The position numbers and the translations under genes were made by a program. Shown one piece after another: positions 17,884 to 25,895 of a stretch of 64,000 bases of DNA. Source of the DNA: JANMZO01 sp963763135 (lineage in GTDB: Bacteria > Actinomycetota > Acidimicrobiia > Acidimicrobiales > JANYDT01); NCBI GenBank assembly GCA_963763135.1, contig CAVXNJ010000010.1:124001-188000 (forward strand), in the 5' to 3' direction. How positions within the stretch are numbered: the first letter of the stretch is position 1; each line of letters starts with the position of its first letter. The notes below the pieces were generated by a model, which had not been told where the DNA came from, ran no database searches, and saw only the letters and a list, made by a program, of their open reading frames with translations.

Positions 17884-17936
17884 GGTTGGGCCACTTTAGT
17901 TATCTCCGGCCCGAAAAAGCAGGTTGAGCGGCAGGT

Positions 17937-18541
17937 TCAACGGCCTCGTTCGGTCCAATCCAGCTGCACCGGTGTGGGATTCCAACCGTTACACGGGTTG
18001 TTTATCTGCGGGCAGTTGGAGATCACGATCAGCATGTCCATTTCGACCGCCAGCTCGACGTAGTCGCCGGGTTTCGAAAGGCCGTCGGCGATCGCCAATT
18101 GCCCCGCTTCGCCCAACGGCACGTTCATGAAGAAGTTCACGTTCGGGACGATGTCGCGTTTTGACAGTCCGTGACGCGACAGACCGACGAGAAAATTGTC
18201 GCGGCAGTTGTGCATATAGCGGGTGGTGGGTCCGAAGCGCGACGCATTCCCTTCCGCCACACACGCCCCGCCGACTGTGTCATGGCGGCCGCAGGTGTCC
18301 TCCACGATGCGAGCCAAAACGTTGCCCTCATCGGACAGCAGGGCCGTCCCGGTCGACACGTAGAAATTGCTCTGCGCGCGCGTATTGTTTCCGTGGCGCT
18401 GTACCGTTCGAGCGGGTTGTGAGCGTTGTAGAACAGCACATCGACGGCTTGCTGGCCCTCGATGTCGGTTATGCGCAAGCTGGAACCGGACTTGAGTACC
18501 CGGCTCCAAGGCTCGCCCGACCCAAGTGTGAATCGACTCAT
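17937..18541 (-). CDS. DUF1989 / urea-carboxylase-associated protein 2, frameshifted near 18380
   Basis: The first ~55 residues read in one frame (LRITDIEGQQAVDVLFYNAHNPLERYSATETIRA) and the rest in another (QSNFYVSTGTALLSDEGNVLARIVEDTC through NGWNPTPVQLDW). Together they match one ~200-residue protein of the DUF1989 family. The break falls in a GCGCGCGCG run at 18374-18382 and equals two extra bases or one missing. Members of this family occur in pairs beside urea or guanidine carboxylases, and a pair has been shown to act as carboxyguanidine deiminase (CgdAB). The ATG overlaps the stop of the paralog upstream, with GGAGG before it. No carboxylase or allophanate hydrolase is in the window. 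Confidence 0.78.
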
Positions 18542-19305
18542 CTCACACCTCCGTGAGTCTGGTTCCAGTAGTCGTCGGTGCTGTCGAAAGCCCGCCCCGC
18601 CACCTCACTGCGGTTCCGACATGCGTCGCTCGCCGGATCGACCGGCTCGCCCAGGTAGACCTCTACGTGCAACGAACCCGGATTCCATGTCGGCGACGGA
18701 TCCAAAACGTGTGGTGTCGCCGAAATTGCTATGAGCACATTCATTTCCGCTCGCAACTCGACCCTTGCCCCGGCCCGTCGGGATGCGGCCAGCGCAAACG
18801 ATCCGTCGGGTTGGATCGTCAGGCACGAGAACAGGTTGAGCGTGGGCACCAGGTCACGACGGTCGAGTCCGTGTCGTCCGAGGCCTGCGATGAAATTGTC
18901 TCGGTCGTTCGTGTAGCGGCCGTTACGAAGCTCCTGGTACGACCCACCCTCGCCGTAGCGTTCCCGCACTGACTGCGGCGACGTGCCGCCGCTCAGGGTC
19001 TCGTGCCCGGCCACACTTGTATCGGAGATGATGCTGAACAGCACCCGGCCGAGATCGCTCACGAGAACCATGCCGGTGCTCAAAAACGACGTTCCCTGGA
19101 TCTTCGCGGTGTCGGCGGCGTTGAATCGCTCGCTCAATTGATCGTTGTTGTACGCGAGAAGCGATGCGGCCCCGGCGCCGTCGATATCGGTGATGCTGAG
19201 CGTGCGTCCCTTCGGGATCACCCGGGTGAGGTACGCGCCCGGCGGGACGGTATCTTCCCAACGCAGGTGCGCCTGATCACCCACGGCAACGACTTCTCGT
19301 GTCAA
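18538..19305 (-). CDS. DUF1989 / urea-carboxylase-associated protein 1
   Basis: A 255-residue intact DUF1989 protein with the family landmarks LSITDIDGAGAASLLAYN, ERFNAADTAKIQGTSFLSTGMVLVSDLGRVL, RDNFIAGLGRHGL and DLVPTLNLF. Conserved His, Cys or Asp residues in this family bind a metal. It forms a coupled pair with the next gene (ATGA overlap), as CgdA and CgdB do. Known CgdAB hydrolyse carboxyguanidine made by guanidine carboxylase. Without the carboxylase nearby, the substrate here is open. Confidence 0.85.
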   Translation of the reverse strand: MTREVVAVGDQAHLRWEDTVPPGAYLTRVIPKGRTLSITDIDGAGAASLLAYNNDQLSERFNAADTAKIQGTSFLSTGMVLVSDLGRVLFSIISDTSVAGHETLSGGTSPQSVRERYGEGGSYQELRNGRYTNDRDNFIAGLGRHGLDRRDLVPTLNLFSCLTIQPDGSFALAASRRAGARVELRAEMNVLIAISATPHVLDPSPTWNPGSLHVEVYLGEPVDPASDACRNRSEVAGRAFDSTDDYWNQTHGGVR

Positions 19306-19374
19306 TCATGCGTTCAACCCTACTGGCCGCAAGTGACCCGTCGGGTCTGGCGATCGCTGATGAGTGCCCTGGAA

Positions 19375-19674
19375 TTACGGCGTAGGTGGAGCGCTCTCGG
19401 CCTTCTTTTTCTTGGCCGCAGCCAGTTCCCGATCTTCGCGTTCAGCGGCCTTAACCGCGTAGCCGAAGACGATGGCCGGGGCGAGAACCACCGAACCGAT
19501 CGCCATGGACCAGACGATGAGACCGGTCAGAAGGTTGGTCGGCTTCGTCAGCCGAGCGTAGACAAACAGCGCGATGGCAAAGACGAACAACCCGTAGCCG
19601 AGGCGCTGTCCCGCCGACACCAGGCGCGCGATTCGGGCGCGCCTGATCAAAACCGGATCGGAAACGTTCGTCAT
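19375..19674 (-). CDS. Small membrane protein, unknown function
   Basis: A 99-residue protein with two hydrophobic segments (GYGLFVFAIALFVYA and the GLIVWSMAIGSVVLAPAIVFGYAV region), then a charged tail containing a lysine run (AAAKKKKAES). It is likely an inner-membrane protein with a cytoplasmic C-terminus. Its ATG overlaps the stop of the DUF5317 gene, so the two are coupled. I do not recognise the family. Confidence 0.7.
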   Translation of the reverse strand: MTNVSDPVLIRRARIARLVSAGQRLGYGLFVFAIALFVYARLTKPTNLLTGLIVWSMAIGSVVLAPAIVFGYAVKAAEREDRELAAAKKKKAESAPPTP

Positions 19675-20975
19675 GATGGATCATTCTCCTCCACCGGAGG
19701 CAGCTCCGAGACCGGCGAGTCCATCATCGAGGCCCTTGCCACAATTCGCTCATCGAGCGCATAGCGTCGAAGTGCGACTCCGACCGCGTGCTCGGCGGCC
19801 ATTTCGTCGAAGTCGCGGGCCGCACCGTTACTCAGATCGATGAGGGCCGAGGCATCGCCGGTCACTCGAAGGAGGTGCAATCGCGCGGCCATTCTCGGGT
19901 CCGAAGCCGGGTCAGAGACCGGATCGTCCTGCGGCTTGAAAGGTTGGGTCGGTTGCGTCGGCTGGGTCGATTGGGCTGTATTCGCAACCCTGCCGGTTCC
20001 GGTGCCTGGGCCCGAACCCGACTCGGAGTTCATGACGTCGTAAGGGTCGGTGTCATTTCCGGCCACGATCGGGACTTCGACCAGCGGCACGTCGCTTGAC
20101 CCGTCGACTTCGACCCAGTTCTTGAACGTGGTCTCCTCCCGCTGCGCGGCAAGTTGCGAGGCGACCTGGGCGGCCAACTCCTTTGGCGTCAATCCGCCAC
20201 CGGACGCCCACGCTTCCCGAATTCGCGACACGACACCGCCCGACGTGGTTCGTAGTTTGGATCCAGCCTCGGCCAGGGCGGGAAGCGGCATCGTCGTTGC
20301 GACACCGCCAGGGGCCGCCGATGGACGGTGATACCGGAACCGGGGGAGACGCCTTTTCGGCGCCCTGGCGGTAGTCGACGCGGCCACCGACCGAGCCGGA
20401 GTCGGGTCTGACCCGGCGCGCTTCAGGTGACGGGGATTGCGGAGACGACGGGGACGGCGGGCCCACATCGCCGTGGCGGTCACGCAACCCATCCCCAAGG
20501 CTACGAGGATGTCGCCGAACGACACGACCGTACGCATCGGCTGAAGCGGGATGACGTCGGAGAGAAACAGCAACTGATCCCCCGGCCGCTCGGGGTGACT
20601 CATCGGTGTTGACTTCGGAATGTCGTTGTAGGAGGCCGGTCGAACTCCTGCGGTGGCGAGCGCGATCGGGCTGTAGGGCATGCCGTGGTTGTTCGCCGTA
20701 ACGACCACGTTCAGCACGAGACCGAGGGCGACAAGCCACATGCACGACAGCGCCTTCACGTTGGCCACGGCGAACCCGGCGAGGCAGCACAACCCGAACA
20801 GCCCGAGGTAGAAGGCCACGTCGTTGGTCAGCCATCGGCTTAGCGCAACCGCTGAGAACCCAACCACCGGGAGGGCGATGAACTGGATGCGTTTCCATCC
20901 GACGTTCGCGAACCGGCCGCCGCCGGCGAAACCGGACAACACCCCAACCAGAATCGAAAACACCGCGAGCTGCAC
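19671..20975 (-). CDS. DUF5317-type membrane protein with long cytoplasmic tail
   Basis: A GTG start gives 434 residues. The first ~185 contain about five membrane segments around the motif NVVVTANNHGMPYSPIAL, typical of DUF5317 proteins of unknown function. The remaining ~250 residues are rich in R, A, P and T, then Q, D and S, including a TQPTQPTQPF repeat, and look disordered. That tail is much longer than the usual DUF5317 domain. It is first in a leftward operon with the small membrane protein. Confidence 0.7.
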   Translation of the reverse strand: MQLAVFSILVGVLSGFAGGGRFANVGWKRIQFIALPVVGFSAVALSRWLTNDVAFYLGLFGLCCLAGFAVANVKALSCMWLVALGLVLNVVVTANNHGMPYSPIALATAGVRPASYNDIPKSTPMSHPERPGDQLLFLSDVIPLQPMRTVVSFGDILVALGMGCVTATAMWARRPRRLRNPRHLKRAGSDPTPARSVAASTTARAPKRRLPRFRYHRPSAAPGGVATTMPLPALAEAGSKLRTTSGGVVSRIREAWASGGGLTPKELAAQVASQLAAQREETTFKNWVEVDGSSDVPLVEVPIVAGNDTDPYDVMNSESGSGPGTGTGRVANTAQSTQPTQPTQPFKPQDDPVSDPASDPRMAARLHLLRVTGDASALIDLSNGAARDFDEMAAEHAVGVALRRYALDERIVARASMMDSPVSELPPVEENDPS

Positions 20976-21131
20976 CCCCCAAGGCTACTTCGCCGAGTCC
21001 CGACCCAGCCAGGGGTCACCGCGACGTTTGGATGGTTGCGTTCGCTGACCGGGCAGATTCCTCCGAAAGTCGCGTTTGCGAGACCGGACCGATCAGCCCG
21101 GAACACCGTCGCGCGTGTACCCTCTTGCGCC

Positions 21132-21344
21132 ATGGCTGATGTTCGTGCAGAAATGACCGCAAACGTATGGCAGGTTCCGGCAGAAGTCGGCCAGACCGTG
21201 GCTGAGGGCGACGTCCTCGTCATCCTCGAGTCCATGAAGATGGAGATTCCCGTCGAAGCCCCCAAGGCCGGAACCATCACCGAGGTTCGTGTGAAGCCCG
21301 AAGATCAGGTCCAAGAGGGCGACGTCTTGGTCGTCATCTCCTAA
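21132..21344 (+). CDS. Orphan biotin carrier protein (TB7.3-like)
   Basis: A 70-residue stand-alone biotinyl/lipoyl domain. LESMKMEIPV places the biotin-accepting lysine in the canonical M-K-M motif, and the flanking GQTVAEGDVLVI and DQVQEGDVLVVIS give the two halves of the barrel. It closely resembles mycobacterial TB7.3. No carboxylase subunit lies nearby, so it is an orphan carrier here. The ATG at 21132 is preferred to earlier in-frame codons because the domain starts there. Confidence 0.9.
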   Translation: MADVRAEMTANVWQVPAEVGQTVAEGDVLVILESMKMEIPVEAPKAGTITEVRVKPEDQVQEGDVLVVIS

Positions 21345-21349
21345 CCTCA

Positions 21350-21375
21350 GCTCCACTCAGCGGAGTTTGTGGAGC
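21350..21375. terminator. Possible hairpin downstream of the biotin carrier gene
   Basis: GCTCCAC and GTGGAGC pair across a 12-base loop six bases after the stop codon, between convergent genes. There is no T run, so the support is weak. Confidence 0.35.
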
Positions 21376-21428
21376 ATTCCCCACTCCCAGCGAGCGAATC
21401 CCTTCCTCAGATGTACGAAAGCTCGGAT

Positions 21429-22697
21429 TTAAACGTTTTCGGGCAGGAGATGCGCAAGGTTTTCGAAGCAGAAGTACAGCGCGGGTAGGAACACCACGAT
21501 GAAACCGACCCCGTAGATGAGTGCCTGACCGAGAAAGCGTCGACGGCGCGCAATGATCCAGGCCACGATCCAGATGATGGCGCACACCAGAACCCACAAC
21601 AGGGTCGAGGTCCAGAAGCTGGCCCGACCGCTGAACCAGCCGAACGTGATAATCCTCCCGGTACCTGTGCGTTCGGCCTCGAGGCTGGTCGGGTCGACCA
21701 ACGAACCCGGAACCACCGTCTCGTCGGCGATCACGACGGCCGAGTCTGCGGACGTGTCGTCGACCGTTGGATCCTCGGCTGAGGTGTCAGCCACTGCTCC
21801 GGCGATGGTCGTGACGGTGGTCGTCGATGGTGCCACCGTGGTCGGAGGAGCGGTGACGACGGGCTCCGGTTCGAAGTAGAGGTCAGCATCAACGGCGGGT
21901 CCGACGAGTCGGGCCCGAACGACGTAGCGCTGCGCCGCGCTGTACTGCGGATGGCACGTCGTGATGGTGAGAATGCTCTCGCCCTTGACCGGAGCGAGGA
22001 CCTTCTTGTCTTTCGGCCCGACGATGTAGTGCGTTTCGACCTCGTAGCGGAACTTGCCGTAGTCGGTCTCGAAGAAGATCGGATCGCCCGGCTTCAGCAG
22101 GTTCAAGTTGAAGCACGGGGCGCCGTAGGTCGTGCGGTGACACGCGATTCCGACGTTGCCCTCTTCGCCCGGCAGCGGGGTCTTGGCGTAGTGACCGGGT
22201 CCGGCCTTCAGGTCTTCAACCCCGGCGCCTTCCACGAACCCGAGATCCTTTTTGATCCGTGGGATCACGAAGCGACCGAGGACGTGGCCCGCGGCGGGGC
22301 GCTGCATCTTGGACCTACCGGCCCGCACGTGCGGGAGGGTCGTGACCGTCACCGGAGGCACGGTGGAGGCCACCGGGGTAAGCGGGAGGGTGTCAGCCGA
22401 CAGCGGGATCGTGTCGGGCGTGGTGGTGGTCGTCGCTTCGACCGGAACCGTTTCGGTTGGCAGCGTGTCGGTGGGCAGAGCGAAGGCACCCAGTTGGTCG
22501 GCGCTGAACTCGTCGGCGGCGTTGCCGGTTGATTTTCCGGTCTTACCCATCCGCTCGTAGAAGTCCTTCTTCGCCTGATCCTGAGCCTTCGAATAGGCGA
22601 TGCCGGTGCCCCAAAGTTGATACGCAACGAACAACAGGAGCAGCACTCCCAGAGAAATCAGCGAGCGACCTACCGCCGCGACGAATCGACGCATCAT
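21429..22697 (-). CDS. Class E sortase
   Basis: A 422-residue membrane-anchored transpeptidase. An N-terminal membrane helix (LGVLLLLFVAYQLW) is followed by a T/P-rich linker with TTTTTP. The sortase barrel then carries the three catalytic residues: His in IACHRTTYG, Cys in ILTITTCHPQYS and Arg in RYVVRARL. A second Thr/Pro-rich region and two C-terminal membrane helices follow (TLLWVLVCAIIWIVAWIIA and LIYGVGFIVVFLPALYFC). Sortases join surface proteins to the cell wall; class E is typical of actinobacteria. The start is at tandem ATGs (22697/22694), since more upstream codons only mirror the opposite strand. No LPxTG-like substrate was noticed nearby. Confidence 0.88.
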   Translation of the reverse strand: MMRRFVAAVGRSLISLGVLLLLFVAYQLWGTGIAYSKAQDQAKKDFYERMGKTGKSTGNAADEFSADQLGAFALPTDTLPTETVPVEATTTTTPDTIPLSADTLPLTPVASTVPPVTVTTLPHVRAGRSKMQRPAAGHVLGRFVIPRIKKDLGFVEGAGVEDLKAGPGHYAKTPLPGEEGNVGIACHRTTYGAPCFNLNLLKPGDPIFFETDYGKFRYEVETHYIVGPKDKKVLAPVKGESILTITTCHPQYSAAQRYVVRARLVGPAVDADLYFEPEPVVTAPPTTVAPSTTTVTTIAGAVADTSAEDPTVDDTSADSAVVIADETVVPGSLVDPTSLEAERTGTGRIITFGWFSGRASFWTSTLLWVLVCAIIWIVAWIIARRRRFLGQALIYGVGFIVVFLPALYFCFENLAHLLPENV

Positions 22698-22866
22698 TAC
22701 AAACGCTATCGGGCTCCCACCACCTCGACTTGAGATCCGCGCTAACCCACACTCCGTCCACCCACGACGTTCGGTCAAATCTTCCCGCACACCGGGAAAT
22801 CGTGACCGAACGTCGGATTGCCAACTGGGATCGACGCGGTGTCCGGGGCCGGTAAAGTGTCCGGCC

Positions 22867-23574
22867 GTGGTTCCTCCCTCCGGCCTGGCACTGGTCGAGG
22901 TGGTCTGTCTGCTCGGTACGTTTCCGGCGTTAAGCGGGCTGACGCTGACGGTGAACCCGGGCGAAATTGTCGCCGTCGAAGGACCCAACGGCGCCGGAAA
23001 GACCACGCTGCTTCGTGCGTGTGCCGGGCTGATCCCCATTTCCAGCGGATCGGCGGTCGTCTGTGGAATCGACGTGCGGAAGAATCCCCGGGCCGTCCGC
23101 CGGACCGTGGGCTACCTGGGGCACCGATCGCTCCTCTACGACGATCTCACGGTCGAAGACAACATCCGCTTCGCCGTCGAGTCATCTCGCATCCCGGGGG
23201 CCATCAGCGAGCACGTCCGCCAAGCCCTGACCACCGTCGGCATCGAACCTCGCGTCGCCAAGCTGCCCCTCCACTCCTGCTCCGCCGGGCAACGCCGCCG
23301 CACGGCCCTTGCGACCGTCGTCGCGCGCAACCCGCGGATCTGGCTGCTCGACGAACCACACGCCAGCCTCGACCCCGAGGCGAAAGACGCTCTCGACGCG
23401 CTACTTCGAAACGCCGCTGCCGGGGGAGCCGCCGTCATGGTGGTCTCCCACGATCCCGACCGGGCCGAGTCGTTCGCGACACGGCGCGTCGTGGTCGCCG
23501 GAGGCTTCGTGACCGTTTCCGAACCGGTGTCAACGGTGCCGGGTGCGACGTCAGGGGCGGTCCATGGTTCGTGA
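22867..23574 (+). CDS. ccmA: CcmA, heme exporter ATP-binding subunit
   Basis: A 235-residue ABC ATPase from a GTG start. Walker A is GPNGAGKTTLL, the signature region is CSAGQRRRTALATVV and Walker B is IWLLDEPHASLD. The CcmA-like GYLGHRSLLYDDLTVEDN fits the family. With CcmB, CcmC and CcmD it forms the complex that releases heme-loaded CcmE in System I cytochrome c maturation. It starts an unbroken rightward operon ccmABCDEFGHI and overlaps ccmB by 11 bases. Confidence 0.92.
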   Translation: MVPPSGLALVEVVCLLGTFPALSGLTLTVNPGEIVAVEGPNGAGKTTLLRACAGLIPISSGSAVVCGIDVRKNPRAVRRTVGYLGHRSLLYDDLTVEDNIRFAVESSRIPGAISEHVRQALTTVGIEPRVAKLPLHSCSAGQRRRTALATVVARNPRIWLLDEPHASLDPEAKDALDALLRNAAAGGAAVMVVSHDPDRAESFATRRVVVAGGFVTVSEPVSTVPGATSGAVHGS

Positions 23575-24274
23575 CGCCTGGTTGGTGCTGCGCAAGGACC
23601 TGCGGATCGAATGGCGATCGAAGGTCACCACCTCGCAGATCGCACCCTTCGCCGTTCTCATTTTGATTCTGTTCGCGTTCGCCCTCGACAACGTGGTGGC
23701 CGCCGACCCGGGCGACTCGCGTCGACTCAGCCCGGACTCGGTCGCGGCATCCACCATCACCGCAGGGCTGTTCTGGCTCGCGGTGTTCTTCTCCGCACTT
23801 CTCGCGGTCCAGCGGAGCTTCTCGATTGAAACCGCCGACGGCGCAAACGACGCCCTCCGACTCAGCTCACTCGACCCGGCTGGAATCTTCCTGGGGAAGG
23901 CAGCAGCCATTGCCACACAGCTTCTGGCGCTGGAGACGGTGCTCGGGTTGTGCGCGATCCTGTTCTTTCCGACCCATATCTCGAACCCCCTCCAGCTGGT
24001 AGTTACCTGTGTACTCGCCACGTGTGGACTTGTGACAGTGGGCACGTGTCACGGGGCGCTGTCCGCAGGTCTGCGATCTCGTGACACGCTATTACCGCTG
24101 CTCTATTTTCCGATCGTCACCCCCGTGCTGCTCGGCGCCGTGAAAGCGACGCAGGATGCGCTGAGTTCGGCAGTTGGCGAAGGTTGGATTTGGGTGCGAC
24201 TCTTGACGGTGTTCGCCGTTATCTACACAGCAGTGGGGATTCTCATTTTCGGGTCCCTTCTGGAGGAAGCATGA
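23564..24274 (+). CDS. ccmB: CcmB, heme exporter membrane subunit
   Basis: A 236-residue membrane protein with six likely helices. It carries the CcmB features MVRDAWLVLRKDLRIEWRSK, ALLAVQRSFSIETADGANDALRLSSLDP and LLPLLYFPIVTPVLLGAVKAT. It is the permease partner of CcmA. The ATG at 23564 lies inside the ccmA end, and its stop overlaps the ccmC start. Confidence 0.92.
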   Translation: MVRDAWLVLRKDLRIEWRSKVTTSQIAPFAVLILILFAFALDNVVAADPGDSRRLSPDSVAASTITAGLFWLAVFFSALLAVQRSFSIETADGANDALRLSSLDPAGIFLGKAAAIATQLLALETVLGLCAILFFPTHISNPLQLVVTCVLATCGLVTVGTCHGALSAGLRSRDTLLPLLYFPIVTPVLLGAVKATQDALSSAVGEGWIWVRLLTVFAVIYTAVGILIFGSLLEEA

Positions 24275-25020
24275 AAAACGAGCAACTCATCTCACGTTTC
24301 ATAGCGGTGATTTCGGTCGCCATGTTGGCCGTTGTGGTCGTGTTGGGCTTGTTCGCCACCGGGCCCGATGAGGTGCAAGGTGAATACGTGCGCCTCCTGT
24401 GCGTACACCCGGGGGTCGCGTGGACCGCCTACGTGGCGTTCACGATCACGACGGTGGCCAGCCTGCTGTGGTTGTGGCCGAAGACCCGAAAGCCGTTCTA
24501 CGACCAGATTGCCGGAGCGTCGGCGGAGATCGGCATCGTGTTCACGTTCCTCGCACTTGCGACCGGCTCGATCTGGGCGAAGGTCACATGGAGTGCGTGG
24601 TGGATCTGGGACGCCCGCACCACCAGCACCGCACTCCTTCTGTTCATGTACCTCGGTGTGCTCGCCATTCGCACTATCCCTGCGACCACCGCGATGCGGG
24701 CCCAGCGCTCCGCTTTCACCGCCTTGATCGCATTCGTCAACGTGCCCCTCGTTCACTTTTCGGTGAAGTTGTGGCGCACCCAACACCAGGGTCCGACGCT
24801 CCTGCGCCCGGATCCCACCGTGCACGGTGCTCAACTAGTCGCAATGATCCTGTCATTCTTCGGTTTCACTGGCGCGTTCTTCTGGTTGTTGATCCAGCGC
24901 TACCGCGTCGCCCGTTGGGAAGACCAGCTCTCAGACGGCGGCCTCAGCTCGGCCATCGCCGACCGCCGGGCCGAAGCCGTCATGGCCCGCCCCGTCGGCA
25001 CGGTTGGCGGACAGTCATGA
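24271..25020 (+). CDS. ccmC: CcmC, heme-handling membrane protein
   Basis: A 249-residue protein with six membrane helices and the tryptophan-rich WWIWDARTTSTALLLF motif that binds heme at the outer face. Conserved histidines lie in LLCVHPGVAWTAYV and VPLVHFSVKLWRTQHQGP. CcmC attaches heme to CcmE. The ATG overlaps the ccmB stop. Confidence 0.93.
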   Translation: MKNEQLISRFIAVISVAMLAVVVVLGLFATGPDEVQGEYVRLLCVHPGVAWTAYVAFTITTVASLLWLWPKTRKPFYDQIAGASAEIGIVFTFLALATGSIWAKVTWSAWWIWDARTTSTALLLFMYLGVLAIRTIPATTAMRAQRSAFTALIAFVNVPLVHFSVKLWRTQHQGPTLLRPDPTVHGAQLVAMILSFFGFTGAFFWLLIQRYRVARWEDQLSDGGLSSAIADRRAEAVMARPVGTVGGQS

Positions 25021-25058
25021 GCCCTACCCGACCGTTGAAGGCCCACGCTGAGCCGTTT

Positions 25059-25151
25059 GGGCCATCCGATGGAGGTCGTCCATGTCATCTCCGACATCGG
25101 AAGATCGACCTGGAATCGCACGGGCCATCCGATGGAGGTCGTTCATGTCAT
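25059..25151. repeat. Tandem duplication of the ccmD ribosome-binding site and start codon
   Basis: A 30-base unit (GGGCCATCCGATGGAGGTCG...CATGTCAT) occurs at 25059-25088 and again at 25122-25151, with one base different. The period is 63 bases, so the two ATGs (25082 and 25145) are in frame. Each has GGAGGT about five bases upstream. The result is two equally good initiation sites, 21 codons apart. Confidence 0.85.
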
Positions 25152-25285
25152 ATGTGATCGCCGGGTATTCGACAGTGTTCGGAACCCTTATCGTTTACGG
25201 CGCGTGGGTGGTCATCCGCGGTCGCCAGGCCGCAGCTCGCGTGTTGGCCGACGAAGCTCGCCGCGCAGGAAGCAAGACACCATGA
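25145..25285 (+). CDS. ccmD: CcmD-like small heme exporter subunit
   Basis: From the ATG at 25145 the product is 46 residues: one membrane helix (SYVIAGYSTVFGTLIVYGAWVV), then an RGRQAAARVLADEARR charged helix. This is the size and layout of CcmD, which stabilises the CcmABC complex with CcmE. An in-frame ATG at 25082 would add 21 hydrophilic residues, but that extension arises from a duplicated start region and looks non-native. The stop overlaps the ccmE start. Confidence 0.8.
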   Translation: MSYVIAGYSTVFGTLIVYGAWVVIRGRQAAARVLADEARRAGSKTP

Positions 25286-25839
25286 GCACCACTCTTCCGA
25301 CCGACTCCGACTCGGGCCTCACCGAATCCGTTGATGCAGTTTCGAATCCGTCAACGGGGTACAACGCACCGGCCGGGCTGCCCGAGATTCGAGCGAAAGG
25401 TTCACGCAACCGGGCAATCATCGCGTTGGTCCTGATCCTCGCCGCGCTCGGCTTTGTCGTGGTTCGCGGCCTCGGCGACGCGACGCTGTTCTTTCTCAAC
25501 GCTGACGAGGCAAAGACCCAAGCCGTGAGCCTCGGCGTCAAACGTTTCCGCCTTCAGGGGATCGTGGTCGACGGCACCGTCTCAGAAGCTCCCGACACCG
25601 TCAATTTCGATGTCGAGTTCAATGGCACGACCATTCACGTCCGCCACGCCGGAGCGCCGCCCGAGTTGTTCCGCCCCAACATCGCGGTCGTGCTCGAAGG
25701 CAACTTCGCCACCAAACCGACCGGCGACGAACTTCCCGCGTTTCTGAGCGACCGAATTCTGGTCAAGCATGACGAGAACTACATCCAAAAGAACAACAAC
25801 AACGATCGCCTGAAAGACGCCGTCGACGCTCCGGCATAA
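25282..25839 (+). CDS. ccmE: CcmE, periplasmic heme chaperone
   Basis: A 185-residue protein with one N-terminal membrane anchor (AIIALVLILAALGFVVV) and an OB-fold domain. The heme-binding motif KHDENY places the covalent histidine at about position 163, so this is the His type rather than the Cys-type CcmE of some sulfate reducers and archaea. The tail (QKNNNNDRLKDA) is hydrophilic. It receives heme from CcmC and passes it to CcmF/CcmH. Confidence 0.93.
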   Translation: MSTTLPTDSDSGLTESVDAVSNPSTGYNAPAGLPEIRAKGSRNRAIIALVLILAALGFVVVRGLGDATLFFLNADEAKTQAVSLGVKRFRLQGIVVDGTVSEAPDTVNFDVEFNGTTIHVRHAGAPPELFRPNIAVVLEGNFATKPTGDELPAFLSDRILVKHDENYIQKNNNNDRLKDAVDAPA

Positions 25840-25895
25840 CGTCCAGCGCACGCAGGTGAAGGGTCGAGCGAGTTTCGTATGAAGGGGTTGTTCCG

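Noticed and set aside
18538..19305. Guanidine riboswitch upstream of the DUF1989 pair
   Set aside because: The 69-base gap upstream is too short for the known aptamer and no matching core was recognised.
22698..23039. Sortase start further upstream, giving 536 residues
   Set aside because: The added segment is antisense to ccmA and its leader, has no family similarity, and comes before the true signal anchor.
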